Assembly: GCA_002966495.1 (NCBI GenBank)
Contig: CP016490.1
Span: 2,108,001 to 2,172,000, forward strand
Direction of reading: 5' to 3'
Origin: Halomonas sp. GFAJ-1
Lineage (GTDB): Bacteria; Pseudomonadota; Gammaproteobacteria; Pseudomonadales; Halomonadaceae
DNA length: 64,000 nucleotides
Under the pieces are notes generated by a model, which was not told where the DNA came from, searched no databases, and worked only from the letters and a program-made list of their open reading frames with translations. This document shows positions 23,701 to 35,700 of the stretch, one piece after another. The translations under genes and the position numbers were made by a program. The stretch's first letter is position 1. Each line of letters opens with the position of its first letter.

Positions 23701-26700
23701 GACGTATCGTCGCTTTGTAGCGTACGACGAAAATGCCCAGATCTCCTTAAGCGATAATGAGCGGGCCGCGTTAGACCAAGATCAAATTAATACCTTAGAA
23801 GTAACGAGAACAGAGCGTTTCCATCAACTGCACGCGACTTATGGCGGTGAGACAGATGTGTTCCGCAGCGATCATGTCATTGTCGTTAGTGACGAAGAGA
23901 AAGATGAACTCCGCGATAACGTTAAAGTATGGACTGAAGAGGAGCTGTTAAGTCTAGTCGGCGAAGGGCTGCTGCAAGAGACAACTGATACGCGCTTAGA
24001 AATCCAGGCACCTAACATCAACGCTGGTGGTGCGATCACTATTTTGGCGCGAGATGGCAGCGTGGGCTCGACCGATGCCTATACGGTTATTACGCTTGAA
24101 TACGAGACCGATGCTAATGGAGAAGAACGTCTCAAGACATTAAGCGATGATGATCGCGTTCAGCTGTCAGCGTCTGAGCGCAATGATATTTCGTACATTC
24201 GTGATGGGCTTTTAGAAGACGTTAATGTTGATTTTGAGGTGAGTGATGATGGCGGGCAAAACACGCTAACCGCTATTCTGCGCGAAGATGAAGATAATCT
24301 TGAAGATTGGTCGCACTTTAATGTGGGCGATACCCTCTACCTAAACGGTAGCAGCACACTTAATTTTACTGAAAATGCCCGATATCTCACGGTGACCTCT
24401 ATTGAGGGTAATCGGCTTGAAATGAGTGCTGAAGGCGACATTGTTAGTGAAACTGATAAAGTTGTTGAGCTAGGTCGTGTCGTACTGGATCCTCTCAATG
24501 TAGAAGAAGGCGTTCGTTTTACACACATCGTGATTGACCAGCGTAGCGATGTGAACATCTCTCAGCGTAATACGTCTGCAGGTATCACCATCGAAAGCGG
24601 TGAGTCGCTATACCTTGGCTCGGATGGTGATGTTGTGATTCGCTCGCTTGATGTAGGGGCAGATCTAAGAATTAAAGTCGACGGCAGTATCCTGTCCGAT
24701 GGAGCGGTAATCAACGCAACCGACGCTATTCTAGAAGCAGCCACTGGAAGTATCGGTACCGAAGATAATGCTATCGAGCTGCAGTTAGATAACGATGGTC
24801 TTATTACAGCGCGTGCACGTCAGGATATCCACTTGGTGACAACGGAAGGACGTGATGCGCGTATCGCGACCTTGTTCTCAAGTGGTGGTGACATCGTCAT
24901 CAATTCTGACGGCAAGATTGTGGATGGACTAAGACACGAACTGCTGAAATTACTGGCCAGTAACGGTGAAATTATTCTTCATGCGCAAGGCCATATAGGC
25001 GATCTTGCAAATGATAACGTTCTAGAAGTCCGTGCTGCCCAGGGGGTTACGGCGACGTCCCAAAACGGTGATGTTGCGCTCGATAGCGTTGACGGAAGCC
25101 TAGTGGTTAACCAAGTTGAGGCACAAAACGGGAATGTTTGGCTGGCTGCTGAAGGCTCCATTGTTAACGGCTTAGGCGTTGATCCGACGGTCGCTAATGT
25201 TATCGCTGAAGACTTAGAACTTCTGGCACGCTTTGGCGGTATCGGCAGTATCGAAGGTGATTTATTTACTAATCTGAGCGGACGCTTGGATATTGATAGT
25301 TTTGACTCCCTCTACCTGACAGATCAATCAGACTTGCTCAACATCGGTACAGTTCGTGCCGGCAGTGAGACGAGTGATCGCCTCGCTTTCATCACTTCGT
25401 TAGGCGCGATACGAAGTGCACTCTCTTCAGACGAACAGGAAAACCTTCTTTCTACCAATGTTCATCTGATTGCGACTGACGACATTGGTGAAGCAGACAA
25501 TGTCATTACCACGAGAATTGGTGATCTACAGGGGCAGTCGATTAATGGCAGTGTCTTCATTGATAACCAAGGTGCTATGACCATACGCAGTGGCCTTGAG
25601 GCTGCTAACGATATCAACCTTGAGATTAATAGCCCGATCACTGTCGAAAACAACATGATGAGTCATCATGGCGACATCAACATCACGTCCAATGCTAGCA
25701 ATGACGACATCGTTACGTTCACTAATGGTGCGCAGGTTATTGCAGCTAACGGCAGCGTTATTGTTAATGCTGCTGAAGGGATTGTGATTGATGATGGCAA
25801 CGTGCTTATTAAAGCTGCCTTCGATGTTGAGTTCTACTTACAGGTACATGAATCCAGCCAAACAGATGGATTTGCAGATCTCAGCATGGGCCGTATTGAG
25901 GCGGCTAATACCTTCTTAATGCAAGGAGGCGAACGCCTTCAGACGTGGACATTGGATGATGAGCTAATTGTTAATGCTCACAGCATCGAGATTGTCTCGC
26001 TTCAAGGAGACAATGTTTATCTGTTGGGTGGGGCGCTAAGTGCAAGCCGATTAGAGTTTATGGGGGGAGGCAATGACGACACGCTTGTTTTCGATGGTGA
26101 ACATGTAATTGATGATGTAAGCATTTCATTAGGTGGCGGTAGCAATAGCGCACGTTTTGAAGGGACGCTTAACGCCTCAATGGTGGTGTTGAACGGCAGC
26201 GATGGCAACGACCATGTGGTGTTTGATGGCGACCATAGACTTGATCGTTTAGACGTCAAGCTTGGTGCTGGAGATGACACGTTACGCGCACATGGGTCTA
26301 TTCATTCTATCGATGGGATGCGCTTTGATGGTCAATCAGGCGATGACGATCTGCTGTTCCACGCCGATGAGCTCATCGGGCCAATTGATATCTTGGGTGG
26401 CGAAGGCGACGACCTAATTACTGTCGTTGAGCTTAATACACGCAACGCACTCATGACCTTAGACGGCGGAAGTGGTAGTGACATTTACCGTATTGTGACG
26501 CGCCAAGATGCAAATGCTGACTATGAAATTACGGTAGCTGATAGCGGTGCTGCCAACGATGGTGTTGATTATCTCTTTATCGAAGGGCGTGGCTACGACG
26601 CTTACGACGGATCGGTCGATATTAGTAGCTTAAATGCAGTTTCTAACGATGCTGAAGACTTGTTTTTAATACGTCGTAATTTCATTGCGCGGCTTGAGGG

Positions 26701-29700
26701 TGATAGTGCGCAGGGTGTTTCTGGCGACAATGTCGAACGTATTAACTACGATCAAAGTCTTAATGGCCGAGTCAGAATTAATGGTCACGATGGTAATGAT
26801 ACCTTCATTGTGGATGATACCTCCGCGATGATGACGCTTGATGGCGGTAAGGGAGATGACCGCTTCCAAATTGGGCAGATTTTTGCTGAAGATCCTAATG
26901 CACCTGAAAACCTGGTTGACGGTATTTATGTCAATTCAGGCGTTCGCGCAGGTGATGAAATTGAGACTATCAGAACAACGCAAGGCTTCTTAAGCAGTGG
27001 TAACCGTGAGTCTATGGTTATTTACGGTGGTAGTGGGGCCGATGAGTTCGTTGTCTATAGTAATAAAGGCCTGCTGCGGATGGAGGGTGAACGCGGCAAT
27101 AACAGCTTTGTGGTGCGGGCATTTATTGTTGAAAACGACATCCAGGTACGTGGTGGTGATGATGATGACCTGATTGAGTACAACATAAACGCACCTGTCG
27201 ATATTGACGGTGGTGGTGGCTTCAATACGCTTGTGGTTTTAGGTACAGAAGCTGATGACAACTTCGTTATTACCCGAGATGGCGTGTTTGGTGCTGGACT
27301 TAACATTGGATTTGACCGCATCCAGGCTGTCAACGTTGACGGGCTAGAAGGCGATGATACGTTCTATGTTTTATCAACCGCTTTTGATGTTGTTACTCGT
27401 CTTGTAGGTGGTCTGGGTAGTGATACGTTCCGCATTGGTGGTGATGTCACAGGGCGTGTAGTGGCTTCTGATGTAGAAGGTCGCAGCAGCTTGATCACTC
27501 ATGGGGTCAATAGTGCTGATAGCGCTTATAACAACCTGCTCATTGATGGCGTCCCAGTCTCTATCGCAGATGAGTCTAGTGGGGCAGTCACTATTGATCA
27601 GAGGGGTGGAACCCGCATCCTGGAAGGCGGTGATATTGCGAGCTACTTCTTAGGCCTTGCGCTGCCCAGTGATATGTCTATTGCTGATGGGGCCATGGTG
27701 ACGCTAACGGTGTCAGCAGCCATGTCGTCGACCACTGATCGAACACGCGCCCAGGATGGTAAGAAGCCTCAGACCGTGTTGCTTTCCAAAGCAGAGGATG
27801 GTGAGTTTACTAATGCATTAACGGTCGACTTTATCTTTGATAGTGATACTGGTTGGGGAAGCGATCAGGAAATCTTTGTTAAGGCGCCGGAAGATGGTGT
27901 GGTCGAAGGAACGCGCAACGTTGCCGTGAGTCATTTGGCCTCTATTACCATGCCCAATGATGAACCGGTTCCGGATGTATTGGCACAAATTAATGATCAA
28001 GCGATCGGCAATGCAATGATTACGGTCTTCGACCGGGATCAGGGAGATCTTTTCATTGAGCAAACGGGGCGTCGCTTAACCGTTATTGAAGGGGAAAATG
28101 GAACAGGCCAGTCTGATTCCTTTTCCTTTAGTCTGACTACGCCTCCGGCTGAGAACGAGACAGTCACTGTTTCGCTTTCTTTTGATGATCGTTTAGCGGT
28201 TGATCAGGATACCTTTACGTTCACTGCTGACAACTGGCAGGAACGCCAAACAGTTACCGTATCAGTGGTGAACAGCGATACCGTATCTAATCGGCTAGAT
28301 ACTCGTATCAGCTTTGATATTACGTCGAATCAGAGTGACTCAATCTATCAAAATACTCAGCCAGGATCTGTGCTTGTTAGTGCCTACGACAATAACAGCG
28401 CTGATGTCGTAGTACAGGAGATTGGTGATGGCACGCGGATTAGCGCAAGTGGAGGCACAGGCGCTTATACCCTTCGGCTGACCAAAGCGCCAACAGATGA
28501 TGTGCTTGTCCGACTTAATAGCGATGGTTTCAGTGATTTTGATTTGAATAACGAGCGTATTGTGCTGGATACGGTTGTTGATGAGTCATTACAAGTTAGT
28601 GTGCTGGATCCAGTGGAGTCTGGCCCGCGGCTGGTGCTTCAGGATGGGCGGACGTGGTCGTCACTCGGTGTGTCAGTGGGCATGATAGTGGCCACTGATG
28701 ACCATCAGGAGTTCAAGGTAAATAACCTATCAAGCGACGGCAGCGAGTTAAACCTTACGAAAAGTGCGAAAGGATTAACACAAAATACGCTGACGATTAA
28801 TCGTATATCTACCCCAGCGGTTGTCTTTACCTCTGAAAACTGGTTTGAGCCATTTAACGTCGAAGTCGGCCTAGATGTAGATTACGTTGCTGCGACTGGT
28901 AGTGAAAATGATCGACAGTTTCCATCTCAGGATAACGTGTTAGACCGTATTCAGGGGCCGTTGATTTTAGAGGGTGGCACTAGCGATACGGATCGTTCTA
29001 TTGCTGACGCTGTAATGTTGCCGTACGAAGATGACGGAGAGCGTGACGATCTTGTCATCGTCACACCAGAAGAAGCCGCTAAACAAGATACGAATTCGCT
29101 CATCATGTCAGCTGATGCAAGTGTCAGTGATCTTGAAGGTGTCCTTACCAGCAATTATGTTGCTGGGCTAGGTATGAACCAGGGCGTGCTGACCCAGGAT
29201 GATGGTTTTGGTGACACGATCGAGACACCTTTGGGAATTACTTACCATGGTTTCCAGGTGGTTGAACTGCGCATGGGCAGTGGGAACGACAACCTGACCA
29301 TTGACGCAGATCCGATCAAGTTTACTGGCGAAGATGTGAACGTCCGTGCTGTTGGAGATACTGTTCGGATTGAAAGACAGGATGGTGGTAGTTGGTATGA
29401 CGATGGTTTCCGTCGTGCTGATGAGGTCTTTGTGAATGGACACCGTGCGGTGGTAAGTGAGGTTTCTGCGGGGCAGTCGACACTGGTATTGCTTTCATCT
29501 CTGGGTGCGTTAAATCTTGAAACAGGCATTCAGACTATTGACGTGATTCGTGAAATGCCACTTACAGTTGTTCATGGTGGTGGAAATAGAATTGATGATG
29601 GTGTTCGTGGTGGCGATACAATTGTTGTCAAAGGAGGCTACGATGCTCAAATGCCGCTCATTGTGTTTGGCGATACGGCGAGAAATGGTGGCCCTTACCG

Positions 29701-32700
29701 AGCTGAGGGTGGCTCGCTCACAGATCTAGCGCAGCGCTTTGAAGAGTTTGGCAACAATACGTTGGACGCTTCCCAAGCCATTGGTGGGGTTGTTCTAGTT
29801 GGTGGTCGCGGCGAAGACACGCTGATCGGAGGCTTAGGAGATGATCAGCTCTTTGGTGGTGGTGGTAGCGACATTATTGATGCAACGCGTGGTGGCAACA
29901 ATCACCTTTATGGTGATGGCAGTTTAGATGTCACCATCAGCCACCGTCTGCGCCAGGCTGATAGTGTAATGACGCTGTATCATGCAAAGAGTAGTGTTGA
30001 TGTAGAAACCGGAGACCGATTAGAAGCAGGCAGTAACATCCTCATGGGAGGAAATGGCAATGATATTCTTATCGGTGATCAGGGCGTTGTGGAGCTTAAT
30101 GCTGCTGATGGCATGAGTGGCTTAAGATTGCTGGATTCTCAGCGTGTTGTGAGCATCGAAACTAAAAATCCAGAAAACTACGGTAGCAATACACTTAGCG
30201 TCACCGGTGGCAACAATGTATTGCTTGGTGGATCCGGAGCAGACAGCCTGCACGGAGCGGCGGGTAACGATATTCTCATCGGTGACCATGGCCTTATCGA
30301 GTTCTCTGTGGCCAACGAGCTCGATAACCCTACTCGGATAATCTCACGCGAAGAACGGTTTGACGGTAATGACACGTTAGTAGGTGGCAGCGGCGACGAT
30401 ATCCTGATCGGAGGCGGTGGGCAGAACACCCTCTATGGTGGTTCGCAGCATACTCATCAGCAAAGTGGGAATGATGTGCTGATTGGTGGTTACGCCGAAC
30501 TTACGTTTGCTGATGGCACTTTGCGCCAAATTAACTCTTTGTACCGTCAAAATGGGGATGGAGATGTTATCTACACAGGTGACGGCGACAATATCGTCAT
30601 CGGAGGTGAAGGTAACAATGAGATAGTTGGGGCAAAAGGCGCTACAAGCACAACTGTTCTTGGTAACAGCGGTAGTTTGGAGTGGAATGCTGACGGCCGT
30701 TTGACCTCACTGCAAACGTACATCACGGATTACGACGGTGATGATTCTATAACGATTACATCAGGAGATGTGATTTGGGCCGGCGGTGCTGGTAATGACA
30801 CGCTAAATATTACCGATGCATCACAAGATAGTCAGCACGTTTTGATGGGTAGTAACGTTCAACTGCAGTGGAACGATGATGGTGTGCTGACCAGTGCTGC
30901 GAGTATCGCTCCTGAGAGCGCTGGTAATGACACTATTACAGTCAATGCAGGCAACGTCACCTGGATTGGCGGTGTAGGCGATGACTCCTTAACAATCACC
31001 GACGCCGACCAAGAGAGCCAGCATGTCCTGATGGGTGATAACGCTCAGCTTGGCTGGACGGATGACGGTGTGCTGGTCAGTGCCGAAAGCTTAGCAACCG
31101 ACATTGGTGGTAATGATGACGTCTTCGTTAACGCGGGTAACGTCACCTGGATTGGCGGTGTAGGCGATGACTCCTTAACGATCAGCGACGCCGACCAAGA
31201 GAGCCAGCACGTACTGATGGGCGACAACGCCCAACTTGGCTGGACCGATGAGGGCGTACTGATTAGCGCAGAAAGCCTGGCCTTTGAAGAAGGTGGCGAC
31301 GACACCGTGTCGGTTAATGCGGGCAACGTCACCTGGATCGGCGGTGTAGGCGATGACTCCTTAACGATCAGCGACGCCGACGAAGACAGCCAGCACGTAC
31401 TGATGGGCGACAACGCCCAGCTTGGCTGGACGGATGACGGTGTGCTGGTCAGTGCCGAAAGCTTAGCAACCGACATCGGTGGTAATGATGACGTCTTTGT
31501 TAACGCGGGCAACGTCACCTGGATTGGCGGTGTAGGCGATGACTCCTTAACGATCAGCGACGCCGACCAAGACAGCCAGCACGTACTGATGGGTGATAAC
31601 GCTCAGCTTGGCTGGACCGATGACGGTGTGCTGGTCAGTGCCGAAAGCTTAGCGACTGACATCGGTGGTAATGATGACGTCTTCGTTAACGCGGGCAACG
31701 TCACCTGGATTGGCGGTGTGGGTAATGACACCCTCGAAATCACTGAGGCGGCTCAGGGTAGCGAGCATGTCCTGATGGGTGATAACGCCCAGCTCGGCTG
31801 GACGGATGACGGTGTGCTGGTCAGTGCCGAAAGCTTAGCAACCGACATCGGTGGTAATGATGACGTCTTTGTTAACGCGGGCAACGTCACCTGGATTGGC
31901 GGTGTAGGCGATGACTCCTTAACGATCAGCGACGCCGACCAAGACAGCCAGCACGTACTGATGGGTGATAACGCTCAGCTTGGCTGGACGGATGAGGGCG
32001 TGCTGATTAGCGCAGAAAGCCTGGCCTTTGAAGAAGGTGGCGACGACACCGTGTCGGTTAATGCGGGCAACGTCACCTGGATTGGCGGTGTAGGCGATGA
32101 CTCCTTAACGATCAGCGACGCCGACCAAGACAGCCAGCACGTACTGATGGGTGATAACGCTCAGCTCGGCTGGACCGATGACGGTGTGCTGGTCAGTGCC
32201 GAAAGCTTAGCAACCGACATCGGTGGTAATGATGACGTCTTTGTTAACGCGGGCAACGTCACCTGGATTGGCGGTGTGGGTAATGACACCCTCGAAATCA
32301 CTGAGGCGGCTCAGGGTAGCGAGCATGTCCTGATGGGCGACAACGCCCAGCTTGGCTGGACGGATGACGGTGTGCTGGTCAGTGCCGAAAGCTTAGCGAC
32401 TGACATCGGTGGTAATGATGACGTCTTCGTTAACGCGGGCAACGTCACCTGGATTGGCGGTGTAGGCGATGACTCCTTAACGATCAGCGACGCCGACCAA
32501 GACAGCCAGCACGTACTGATGGGTGATAACGCTCAGCTTGGCTGGACGGATGAGGGCGTGCTGATTAGCGCAGAAAGCCTGGCCTTTGAAGAAGGTGGCG
32601 ACGACACCGTGTCGGTTAATGCGGGCAACGTCACCTGGATCGGCGGTGTAGGCGATGACTCCTTAACGATCAGCGACGCCGACCAAGACAGCCAGCACGT

Positions 32701-35700
32701 ACTGATGGGTGATAACGCTCAGCTTGGCTGGACGGATGAGGGCGTGCTGATTAGCGCAGAAAGCCTGGCCTTTGAAGAAGGTGGCGACGACACCGTGTCG
32801 GTTAATGCGGGCAACGTCACCTGGATCGGCGGTGTAGGCGATGACTCCTTAACGATCAGCGACGCCGACGAAGACAGCCAGCACGTACTGATGGGCGACA
32901 ACGCCCAGCTTGGCTGGACGGATGACGGTGTGCTGGTCAGTGCCGAAAGCTTAGCAACCGACATCGGTGGTAATGATGACGTCTTTGTTAACGCGGGTAA
33001 CGTCACCTGGATTGGCGGTGTGGGTAATGACACCCTCGAAATCACTGAGGCGGCTCAGGGTAGCGAGCATGTCCTGATGGGCGACAACGCCCAGCTTGGC
33101 TGGACGGATGACGGTGTGCTGGTCAGTGCCGAAAGCTTAGCGACTGACATCGGTGGTAATGATGACGTCTTTGTTAACGCGGGCAACGTCACCTGGATTG
33201 GCGGTGTGGGTAATGACACCCTCGAAATCACTGAGGCGGCTCAGGGTAGCGAGCATGTCCTGATGGGCGACAACGCCCAGCTTGGCTGGACGGATGACGG
33301 TGTGCTGGTCAGTGCCGAAAGCTTAGCGACTGACATCGGTGGTAATGATGACGTCTTTGTTAACGCGGGCAACGTCACCTGGATTGGCGGTGTGGGTAAT
33401 GACACCCTCGAAATCACTGAGGCGGCTCAGGGTAGCGAGCATGTCCTGATGGGCGACAACGCCCAGCTTGGCTGGACGGATGACGGTGTGCTGGTCAGTG
33501 CCGAAAGCTTAGCGACTGACATCGGTGGTAATGATGACGTCTTTGTTAACGCGGGCAACGTCACCTGGATTGGCGGTGTGGGTAATGACACCCTCGAAAT
33601 CACTGAGGCGGCTCAGGGTAGCGAGCATGTCCTGATGGGCGACAACGCCCAGCTTGGCTGGACGGATGACGGTGTGCTGGTCAGTGCCGAAAGCTTAGCG
33701 ACTGACATCGGTGGTAATGATGACGTCTTCGTTAACGCGGGCAACGTCACCTGGATTGGCGGTGTGGGTAATGACACCCTCGAAATCACTGAGGCGGCTC
33801 AGGGTAGCGAGCATGTCCTGATGGGCGACAACGCCCAGCTTGGCTGGACGGATGACGGTGTGCTGGTCAGTGCCGAAAGCTTAGCGACTGACATCGGTGG
33901 TAATGATGACGTCTTCGTTAACGCGGGCAACGTCACCTGGATTGGCGGTGTGGGTAATGACACCCTCGAAATCACTGAGGCGGCTCAAGGTAGCGAGCAT
34001 GTCCTGATGGGTGATAACGCTCAGCTTGGCTGGACGGATGAGGGCGTGCTGATTAGCGCAGAAAGCCTGGCCTTTGAAGAAGGTGGCGACGACACCGTGT
34101 CGGTTAATGCGGGCAACGTCACCTGGATCGGCGGTGTAGGCGATGACTCCTTAACGATCACTGACGCCGACCAAGAGAGCCAGCATGTCCTGATGGGTGA
34201 TAACGCCCAGCTGGGCTGGACGGATGACGGTGTGCTGGTCAGTGCCGAAAGCTTAGCAACCAACATCGGTGGTAATGATGACGTCTTTGTTAACGCGGGT
34301 AACGTCACCTGGATTGGCGGTGTGGGTAATGACACCCTCGAAATCCCTGAGGCGGCTCAGGGTAGCGAGCATGTCCTGATGGGTGATAACGCCCAACTCG
34401 GCTGGACGGATGACGGTGTGCTGGTCAGTGCCGAAAGCTTAGCGACTGACATCGGTGGTAATGATGACGTCTTTGTTAACGCGGGCAACGTCACCTGGAT
34501 CGGCGGTGTGGGTAATGACACCCTCGAAATCACTGAGGCGGCTCAAGGTAGCGAGCATGTCTTGATGGGTGATAACGCTCAGCTTGGCTGGACGGATGAG
34601 GGCGTGCTGATTAGCGCAGAAAGCCTGGCCTTTGAAGAAGGTGGCGACGACACCGTGTCGGTTAATGCGGGCAACGTCACCTGGACCGGCGGTGTAGGCG
34701 ATGACTCCTTAACGATCAGCGACGCCGACCAAGACAGCCAGCACGTACTGATGGGCGACAACGCCCAGCTTGGCTGGACCGATGACGGTGTGCTGGTCAG
34801 TGCCGAAAGCTTAGCAACTGACATTGGTGGTAATGATGACGTCTTTGTTAACGCGGGCAACGTCACCTGGATCGGCGGTGTAGGCGATGACTCCTTAACG
34901 ATCAGCGACGCCGACCAAGACAGCCAGCACGTACTGATGGGTGATAACGCTCAGCTCGGCTGGACCGATGACGGTGTGCTGGTCAGTGCCGAAAGCTTAG
35001 CGACTGACATCGGTGGTAATGATGACGTCTTTGTTAACGCGGGCAACGTCACCTGGATTGGCGGTGTGGGTAATGACACCCTCGAAATCACCGACGCCGA
35101 CCAAGACAGCCAGCACGTACTGATGGGTGATAACGGCCGAATCAACTGGCTAGATACGGGGTTGCTTAATCTCATTGAAAGCGTTACGCCTGAGGCAGGT
35201 GGCAACGACACCATAAGCGTTAATGCAGGCACCGTTCTTGCAATAGGTGGCAGTGGCAAGAACGAAATCTCAACAGGTCTGGGCAGTGATCGCATTATTG
35301 GTGATAACGGCCGTATTACGTTTGACGGCCAGGGGGAAGTTAAAAAGCTTACTTCAACTCATTTCGAATTTGGTGATGGTGACATCATCACCAGCGATGG
35401 AGGCGATAACTGGGTAATTGGTGGAAAAAGTAGCAACACCATTGACCTTGAAAGTGGTGATGGTGATAACAGTGTCATAGGCAACAATGGCCTCATCGAA
35501 GGTGAAAATAGTATTCGACGCCTATTGCAAAGTCTTGATGTTGTGGCTGCTACGGCTGGCAACAACAATATCGCTACAGGCTCTGGCCGTGATTATGTTA
35601 TTGCAGGGATTGGTTCAAACATAACAAGCAATAAGGCCGGCGAGTCCATTGTTATCGGTGATGACGGTGTGATCGAGGCGGATGATGAAGGTCGCTACAT

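Noticed and set aside
30767..35230. Regularly spaced repeats that might suggest a CRISPR array
   Set aside because: The period is 186 bp, repeats are contiguous and coding, with no unique spacers and no cas genes.
31045..35295. Several long antisense open frames (95-157 codons) rich in Ser/Pro/Thr within the repeat array
   Set aside because: They recur with the 186-bp unit on the opposite strand and have no ribosome-binding sites; they arise from codon bias of the giant gene.
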